Assembly (NCBI GenBank): GCA_017396145.1
Contig: JAFQMS010000016.1
Location: forward strand, 1 to 36,795
DNA length: 36,795 nt
Direction: 5' to 3'
From: Lachnospiraceae bacterium
GTDB lineage: Bacteria; Bacillota; Clostridia; Lachnospirales; Lachnospiraceae
The position numbers and the translations under genes were made by a program. The notes below the pieces were generated by a model. It did not search any database. It was not told where the DNA came from and worked only from the letters and a program-made list of their open reading frames with translations. The stretch's first letter is position 1, and every line of letters begins with the position of its first letter. Shown here piece after piece: positions 31,902-36,795 of the stretch.

Positions 31902-32618
31902 TCATTGTTGGGTCACCTCTTTAATCTTATCCTCTATTCTCTTATGTACTAAGTTTGCCAACTCTTTAGTGTTCATATCCTTATATTCATCATATTCTAT
32001 TACCGGTAAGAAATGAAGTTGAACCGACACTGGCTTACTTCCCTTTTGGTCAAGTACTTTATAGGAATCCACGTACGCCAAAGGCACAATCTTACACTTT
32101 GACTTTAGAGCACACTTAAAACTTCCGCTATGAAACTCCAACATCTCATTACCATTTCTACTTCTTGTTCCCTCAGGGAATATGGCAATAGTCTTTCCGC
32201 CCTTAACTTCTTCAGTAACTTTCATGATAACCTTCATAGACTGTCTTACATCTTCTCTATCCATTGCATGAGACCCTGTACAAGCCACAATCTGTTTAAG
32301 CAATGGAATGTTTTTAAGTTCTTTCTTAAATACCCCTGCAAATGGTCTGTCATAAGCAGCAACCAAAGCTACGATATCAAAAAGTCCCTGATGGTTACCA
32401 TAGAACATAAATCCATCTTCATCCGGCAAACTCTCCTTACCATATACCTGCAAATCAATATTTCCGTCCTTTACAAGTTTCTTCATCATATATTGAATAT
32501 GGTCATATTTTTCCTGTTCGGGATATCTGTCTGTATTCTTGGCGTAACGGCAAAGTTTACCATACGCCCAAGGAAATCTGTAAAAGTTCTTAAGTATTGC
32601 CAGTGCTATTCTATTCAT
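31902..32618 (-). CDS. plsC: 1-acyl-sn-glycerol-3-phosphate acyltransferase
   Basis: Makes phosphatidic acid from lysophosphatidic acid at the membrane. The 238-residue protein has the acceptor motif NHQGLFD (H-x4-D, H76 and D81) and FPEGTRSR (~147-154), the two defining motifs of the family. The N-terminus is weakly hydrophobic (IALAILKNFYRFPWAYGKL). The start at 32618 has AAAGGA upstream; a TTG 18 bases earlier overlaps that site. It follows the acetyltransferase gene by 23 nt and ends at a strong terminator. Confidence 0.93.
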   Translation of the reverse strand: MNRIALAILKNFYRFPWAYGKLCRYAKNTDRYPEQEKYDHIQYMMKKLVKDGNIDLQVYGKESLPDEDGFMFYGNHQGLFDIVALVAAYDRPFAGVFKKELKNIPLLKQIVACTGSHAMDREDVRQSMKVIMKVTEEVKGGKTIAIFPEGTRSRNGNEMLEFHSGSFKCALKSKCKIVPLAYVDSYKVLDQKGSKPVSVQLHFLPVIEYDEYKDMNTKELANLVHKRIEDKIKEVTQQ

Positions 32619-32641
32619 CTTAATGAATCCTTTCAATTTAA

Positions 32642-33247
32642 TTATATTTGCCTAATTTCCTGCTCCATATCCACAATATCATCATCAGTAATATTTCTTA
32701 TTACTTTGCAAGGGTTCCCAGCTGCAATAACACCTTGTGGAATGTCTTTGTTTACAACGCTTCCTGCGCCAATGATGGAGCCATCTCCAATATGTACACC
32801 TGGAAGGATTACCACACCCGCTCCTATCCACACATTCTTACCAATATGAATTGGTTTAGATGTCTGATATATCTTTCTTTCACTAGGGTGAACTCCGTGC
32901 CCTGCACAAGCAATACACACTCCCGGGGCAATGAACACGTTTTCTCCTATGTACACAGGCGAAGTATCTAATATTGTGCAATTATAATTCATAAACGCAA
33001 AGCCTTCAAAATGAATATTAAACCCATAATCACAGTGAAATGGTGGTTCAATAAGGACATTTGAATGTGGATTTTCAAACAGTTCTCTAAGAATACCTTG
33101 TCTTTTATCCATCTCATCTGGTGCTGTATTGTTATATTGATAAATTAGTTTCTTTGCTTTTATCTGTGAAATATCCATGCATTCATCATGTTTTGCAATA
33201 TATCCTTTGTCTTGTTTCATAATTTCTAAAAACTGTTCTGTAGTCAT
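32642..33247 (-). CDS. Maltose/galactoside O-acetyltransferase family protein
   Basis: A 201-residue hexapeptide-repeat acetyltransferase of the Maa/LacA/NodL group. The N-terminal cap reads KLIYQYNNTAPDEMDKRQGI. The left-handed beta helix holds GENVFIAPGVCIACAGHGVH (catalytic His) and the hexapeptide repeats (IGKNVWIGAGVVILPGVHIG). AAGGAGG precedes the ATG at 33247. It acetylates a sugar or related hydroxyl; the substrate is not readable. It forms a unit with plsC. Confidence 0.92.
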   Translation of the reverse strand: MTTEQFLEIMKQDKGYIAKHDECMDISQIKAKKLIYQYNNTAPDEMDKRQGILRELFENPHSNVLIEPPFHCDYGFNIHFEGFAFMNYNCTILDTSPVYIGENVFIAPGVCIACAGHGVHPSERKIYQTSKPIHIGKNVWIGAGVVILPGVHIGDGSIIGAGSVVNKDIPQGVIAAGNPCKVIRNITDDDIVDMEQEIRQI

Positions 33248-33283
33248 ACTGTTCCTCCTTTCCGTGTTAAGCATAATCTATTA

Positions 33284-33301
33284 CTATGCCAATTCCTTCA
33301 G
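33284..33301. repeat. 18-bp direct repeat, copy 2 (upstream of the Maa-like gene)
   Basis: CTATGCCAATTCCTTCAG, 16 of 18 identical to 31853-31870 and in the same orientation. It lies in the leader of the Maa-like gene. Confidence 0.5.
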
Positions 33302-33314
33302 TTTTCACATTTTA

Positions 33315-33344
33315 ATTATAAATATTATTAGGTTTGTGCGGCAA
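33315..33344 (-). promoter_or_regulatory. Possible promoter of the Maa-like gene and plsC
   Basis: TTGCCG (33339-33344), 18-nt spacer, TATAAT (33315-33320) on the minus strand. It lies directly past the comB-like stop. Confidence 0.45.
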
Positions 33345-33347
33345 ACA

Positions 33348-34067
33348 CTACATCCTAACAATTCTAGTGACATACCCCATCTCATCTTTATAAGCCTCTA
33401 TAACAAACGGAAATCTATTATACTGTGTGCACATCCAGAAATCCTTCTCTGGATATATGTCTTGTCTATCTGCATCAAAGAAACGCTCTCCACCTTCAAT
33501 TTGCAACTGCTCCACCCGATTTTTAATGTCCTCCATCTCCTTGCCCTCCAAAATACTCTTTATATAATGGGCACACAACTCATCTTCTAATCCTATACTA
33601 ATACCAGCATTCCCCATACACACTAAGGACACTGTATCAGGTTGTTTTTTAATTATATATTCTGCAACTGCTTTAGCATTAACAAGGCTTCCTGTGATAA
33701 TCTGGCTTGCACCTGTGGCATTAACTATTCCCTGGGTTCCCGCGCTAGTTGTATGAATAATCATCTTATCTTTAACATCTAGTTCCTCTATTGTTGATGG
33801 AGAATTCCCGTAATCGAAACCTTCACATTTTGCGCCACCACGCTCCCCAATAAGAACACATTCCTCTCCCTTATCCTTATAGTATTCGCCAAGAGTTAAC
33901 GCATCTTCAAGACTTCCCACAGGTCTAATTCCTTTAACCTTCATATCATAAAGATAACATTCTAAGGAAAATGCTCTAAACACATCTATTATAACCGTTA
34001 AACCCTTTGCCTGCTTTGCACCTTCTATTAGATGTAAAATATTTATTTTTCCGTTATACCTATTCAT
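33348..34067 (-). CDS. ComB-like 2-phosphosulfolactate phosphatase family protein
   Basis: A 239-residue protein. VIIDVFRAFSL near the N-terminus, GERGGAKCEGFDYGNSP and IHTTSAGTQGIVNA are ComB-family segments with likely Mg-binding acidic residues. In methanogens ComB makes sulfolactate for coenzyme M. Bacterial homologues are widespread in species that lack this pathway, so the substrate here is unknown. AAAGGAA precedes the ATG. It is followed by the Maa-like/plsC pair, which seems to have its own promoter. Confidence 0.88.
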   Translation of the reverse strand: MNRYNGKINILHLIEGAKQAKGLTVIIDVFRAFSLECYLYDMKVKGIRPVGSLEDALTLGEYYKDKGEECVLIGERGGAKCEGFDYGNSPSTIEELDVKDKMIIHTTSAGTQGIVNATGASQIITGSLVNAKAVAEYIIKKQPDTVSLVCMGNAGISIGLEDELCAHYIKSILEGKEMEDIKNRVEQLQIEGGERFFDADRQDIYPEKDFWMCTQYNRFPFVIEAYKDEMGYVTRIVRM

Positions 34068-34117
34068 ATATTATTACCATATTCCTTTCTAATTCTAAAT
34101 ATATATCCTTACATTCT

Positions 34118-34145
34118 TTTATAGCACATTATATGGCGAATGCAA
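34118..34145 (-). promoter_or_regulatory. Possible promoter of the comB-like gene
   Basis: TTGCAT (34140-34145), 16-nt spacer, TATAAA (34118-34123) on the minus strand, about 50 nt before the ATG. Confidence 0.35.
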
Positions 34146-34200
34146 TACCAATTCTTTTGATAATATGGCAAACTAATCATCTATTCTTGTAATAATATCA

Positions 34201-36159
34201 TTACTTTTTCTTATGCACATTTCGAATTGTCTTTTTCTTAATAGGCTTTCCACCAGATTTTTCGCCAGTCTTACCCGAGTTATTCTTGGCGTTCTTGCCT
34301 CCACTCTTACCAACTATTTTCCCTTTCTTTTCTCCATAATTCCCATTCTTTTCCCCAGACATCTTTCTAGGACGAACCAGACATTTCTTATCAAATCCAA
34401 TCAAATCTGTTCTTCCTGCTTTAGTCAAGGCTTCTACTACTAGGTCATAATTCTTTGGATTACGGTACTGAATTAGGGCGCGTTGCATAGCCTTCTCATG
34501 TGGATTGGTAGACACATACACCGGCTTCATATCTCTTGGGTCCACTCCAGTATAGTACATACATGTTGATATGGTTGAAGGAGTAGGATAAAAATCCTGA
34601 ACCTGTTCCGGCATATATCCCAAATCCCTAAGATACTCTGCTAATTCTATTGCTTCCTTTAGCGTTGAACCTGGATGGGATGACATAAGGTATGGTACCA
34701 GGAACTGATTCTTACCTATCTTCTCATTCATCCCCTTATAAGCCTTAACAAAACTATTATATACTGATACCTCTGGCTTTCCAAGTTTTTGAAGCACCGC
34801 GTCTGATATATGCTCTGGAGCAACCTTTAACTGACCACTAACATGGTATTCACACAGTTCTTTAAGGAAGGTTCTGTCTTTATCATACATAAGATAGTCA
34901 AATCTAATACCTGAACGAATAAATACCTTCTTAACATTAGGAAGTTCTCTAAGTTTTCTTAATAATTTCAAATAATCTTTGTGGTCAACTTTCAGATTCT
35001 TACATGGTTTAGGGAAGAGACACTGCTTATTAGGACATGCTCCTTTTGTAAGTTGCTTATCACAGGCTGGTGCTCTAAAATTAGCAGTAGGTCCACCAAC
35101 ATCATGAATGTATCCTTTAAAATCAGGCTCCCATATCATTTTGTTAGCCTCGGCTAATATAGACTCGTGACTTCTAGTCTGAATAATTCTTCCCTGATGG
35201 AAAGTAAGAGCACAAAAACTACAACCACCAAAACATCCTCTGTTACTAATAAGCGAGAACTTAACTTCCTCTATTGCAGGAATTCCCCCTGCCGCTTCAT
35301 AGGAAGGGTGGTATGTTCTCATATAAGGCAAAGCATATACTGCGTCCATTTCCTTCTGAGACAATGGTTTGGCAGGTGGATTTTGAACCACAAACATTTT
35401 CCCATCATAAGTCTCATATAATCTTTTGCCTGAAAATGGATCCGTATTGCAATACTGAATATAAAAACTTTTCGCAAACTCTAACTTATCTTTTTTTATT
35501 GCTTCGAAATGAGGCAATTCTATTGCATCATAGATAATACTTTTATCTCTGGTCTTATATACAGTTCCATCAATAAATGTAATATCTTTTACTTCTATTC
35601 CACTATTTAGTGCGTCTGCAATCTCTACAATACTTTTCTCTCCCATTCCATAGGAAATCAAGTCTGCCCCTGAATCTAAAAGTATGGAGCGTTTTAATTT
35701 ATCCGACCAATAATCATAGTGAGCCAATCGACGAAGTGAGGCTTCAATACCACCTATGATTATAGGTTTATTTTTATATGTTTGACGAATGAGATTGCAA
35801 TATACTACTGTGGCGTAATCAGGTCTTTTACCCATCACTCCACCTGGAGAATAAGCATCCGTAGTCCTTTTCTTTTTTGAAACAGAATAATGATTCACCA
35901 TTGAATCCATATTACCTGCAGATACCAAGAATCCAAGGCGAGGTTCACCAAGGACATTAATTGAAGCCTTATCCTTCCAGTCTGGTTGGGCAATGATTCC
36001 CACGCTATAACCGTGAGACTGTAAGACCCTTGCAATTATTGCATGTCCAAAGGAAGGATGGTCTACATAGGCATCCCCTGTTACATACACAAAATCAAGT
36101 TGGGAAATATTATCCCTAGCCATATCCTCTTTTGAAATCGGCAAAAATCCATTACTCAT
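34201..36159 (-). CDS. YgiQ-family radical SAM protein
   Basis: A 652-residue protein. The N-terminal region ([40 protein letters not shown]) is the YgiQ cobalamin-like N-domain. The radical SAM core starts at [20 protein letters not shown], where CxxxCxxC binds the 4Fe-4S cluster. The C-terminal region ([17 protein letters not shown]) is conserved in YgiQ. After that, ~65 residues form a Gly/Lys/Asn-rich basic tail ([20 protein letters not shown]). The reaction is unknown in the family. It overlaps a 45-codon ORF by eight bases at its start, with GGAG ~10 nt upstream. Confidence 0.93.
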   Translation of the reverse strand: MSNGFLPISKEDMARDNISQLDFVYVTGDAYVDHPSFGHAIIARVLQSHGYSVGIIAQPDWKDKASINVLGEPRLGFLVSAGNMDSMVNHYSVSKKKRTTDAYSPGGVMGKRPDYATVVYCNLIRQTYKNKPIIIGGIEASLRRLAHYDYWSDKLKRSILLDSGADLISYGMGEKSIVEIADALNSGIEVKDITFIDGTVYKTRDKSIIYDAIELPHFEAIKKDKLEFAKSFYIQYCNTDPFSGKRLYETYDGKMFVVQNPPAKPLSQKEMDAVYALPYMRTYHPSYEAAGGIPAIEEVKFSLISNRGCFGGCSFCALTFHQGRIIQTRSHESILAEANKMIWEPDFKGYIHDVGGPTANFRAPACDKQLTKGACPNKQCLFPKPCKNLKVDHKDYLKLLRKLRELPNVKKVFIRSGIRFDYLMYDKDRTFLKELCEYHVSGQLKVAPEHISDAVLQKLGKPEVSVYNSFVKAYKGMNEKIGKNQFLVPYLMSSHPGSTLKEAIELAEYLRDLGYMPEQVQDFYPTPSTISTCMYYTGVDPRDMKPVYVSTNPHEKAMQRALIQYRNPKNYDLVVEALTKAGRTDLIGFDKKCLVRPRKMSGEKNGNYGEKKGKIVGKSGGKNAKNNSGKTGEKSGGKPIKKKTIRNVHKKK

Positions 36160-36289
36160 TTTTCATCTTCTCCAAATATATTTCCTTGTCATTATTATCT
36201 ACTTCAAATTCGTCTGAAGAAACACGAATCAAACTAGTTCCTACCGGCATAGTTATGTACTTCCATATTGTTTTATCATATTGAACCAT
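36152..36289 (-). CDS. Possible 45-residue protein upstream of ygiQ
   Basis: The frame reads [20 protein letters not shown] and ends [11 protein letters not shown], finishing eight bases inside ygiQ. AAAGGTG lies 10 nt before the ATG. No family was recognised. It may be a genuine small protein coupled to ygiQ, or the second half of a gene whose first half is the overlapping 27-codon frame at 36276-36359 in a shifted frame. Confidence 0.4.
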   Translation of the reverse strand: MVQYDKTIWKYITMPVGTSLIRVSSDEFEVDNNDKEIYLEKMKNE

Positions 36290-36359
36290 CAATAGCACCT
36301 TTACCCTCTAAATCTTCCAAATTAATCTTTGGCAAATGTTCTTTTACGCTTTCAAGCAT
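36276..36359 (-). CDS. Possible 27-residue frame, or first half of a frameshifted gene
   Basis: The frame reads MLESVKEHLPKINLEDLEGK and ends GAIDGSI at a TGA. It starts 15 nt after the GNAT gene stop, with only a weak AAAGAG site. It overlaps the 45-codon frame by 14 nt in a different frame. Could be one broken gene of ~68 residues; undecided. Confidence 0.3.
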   Translation of the reverse strand: MLESVKEHLPKINLEDLEGKGAIDGSI

Positions 36360-36373
36360 TTTTCTCTTTACTT

Positions 36374-36795
36374 CTAATAATAATTTGTAAACTCTAAAAC
36401 TGTTTCTTCATCATTTATATGATACACAACTGGCGCATAGGGTTTAGTAACCCTTGTCCAAAGTTTTTTTGCCCCCATATTTTTCTCGTTGTATTTTATT
36501 TCCCACTTTCCACGGTTGCCTGATAAAATTAAGTCAGCTGCATCAATAGCATAATGCTTTCTCCGATATACAGGAAAAATAGTAAACTCAGCCATTGTGT
36601 AATCTGGTTGATGTTCAATGTAAGAATACGGATTCAACATAGCAAATCCCACTAAAGTTTCTTCATCATAAATGAAGAAAGCCTTTCTTTTTGCATCAGT
36701 AAAGTATGCTTCAAAATATCCGTAATGATAATTTCCCTGCTCATCCATTTCATCTGGATAATACATTGTCATTTCATATAAATATTTTTGATTTA
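36374..36795 (-). CDS. GNAT-family acetyltransferase, N-terminus beyond the window
   Basis: The frame stays open to the end of the window, so the protein is probably longer than the 132 residues that follow the first ATG (36770-36772). The visible part has YFEAYFTDAKRKAFFIYDEE and TLVGFAMLNPYSY, then MAEFTIFPVYRRKHYAIDAA, which is the acetyl-CoA motif A (xxRRKxxA in place of RxxGxG/A). The terminal VTKPYAPVVYHINDEETVLE closes the fold. Family is likely; substrate unknown. Confidence 0.78.
   Translation of the reverse strand, partial: NQKYLYEMTMYYPDEMDEQGNYHYGYFEAYFTDAKRKAFFIYDEETLVGFAMLNPYSYIEHQPDYTMAEFTIFPVYRRKHYAIDAADLILSGNRGKWEIKYNEKNMGAKKLWTRVTKPYAPVVYHINDEETVLEFTNYY

Noticed and set aside
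32130-32849. Plus-strand open frame of 239 codons
   Set aside because: It is antisense to plsC and the Maa-like gene, both of which have clear catalytic motifs.

Overview
The window looks like chromosomal DNA of a low-GC, motile member of the Clostridia, most likely Lachnospiraceae. This is inferred from AT-rich composition, strong AGGAGG-type ribosome binding sites, a short flagellin behind a sigma-D-type promoter, a long-form (type 2) LeuA, a CdaA/CdaR c-di-AMP pair, CarD, NfeD/SPFH and DUF6273 proteins. Most genes lie on the minus strand. No insertion sequence, phage or CRISPR array was seen.

Layout, left to right. 1-2446: the 5' end of glpK, two closely related tRNA-Leu genes (anticodons CAG and UAA) with near-consensus promoters, a four-helix membrane protein and a zinc-ribbon protein. 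2415-3784: the infC-rpmI-rplT operon, with an attenuator-like leader and an AUU start for infC. 3946-5455: a small zinc-ribbon protein on the plus strand, then flagellin with a sigma-D promoter and a leader that resembles a CsrA-controlled hag leader. 5475-8440: an operon of a second-type ClpX and two receiver-domain proteins, one with an HPt-like domain that has lost its histidine. 8441-11281: an HtrA protease and a divergent LCP cell-wall ligase. 11316-16854: an operon of two unknown membrane proteins, cdaA, cdaR and leuA. 16852-19659: SPFH/NfeD membrane pair, a TrmH-family methylase and CheX. 19792-24805: metallophosphoesterase, NadE, a nicotinamidase-like hydrolase, a PdaB-like deacetylase, and a carD/ttcA-like pair. 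24802-28780: GNAT, patatin, azlCD and pyruvate kinase. 28823-31792: a cobalamin-riboswitch operon with a DUF4430 lipoprotein, an ECF S-component, a small membrane protein and a transmembrane TIR-DUF6273 protein. 31794-36795: plsC, maa-like acetyltransferase, comB-like phosphatase, ygiQ, two tiny ORFs and a partial GNAT.

Most of the window is core metabolism and housekeeping. Two loci look least described. The first is the clpX paralogue, whose RKH loop is changed to SKN, co-transcribed with two degenerate receiver proteins; it suggests a dedicated ClpXP variant with response-regulator-like adaptors. The second is the B12-riboswitch transcript that appears to run into a membrane-anchored TIR protein. 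A further oddity is leuA sitting where glmM normally follows cdaA-cdaR.

All functions are assigned by reading motifs in the sequence and from memory of families. No database search was possible.
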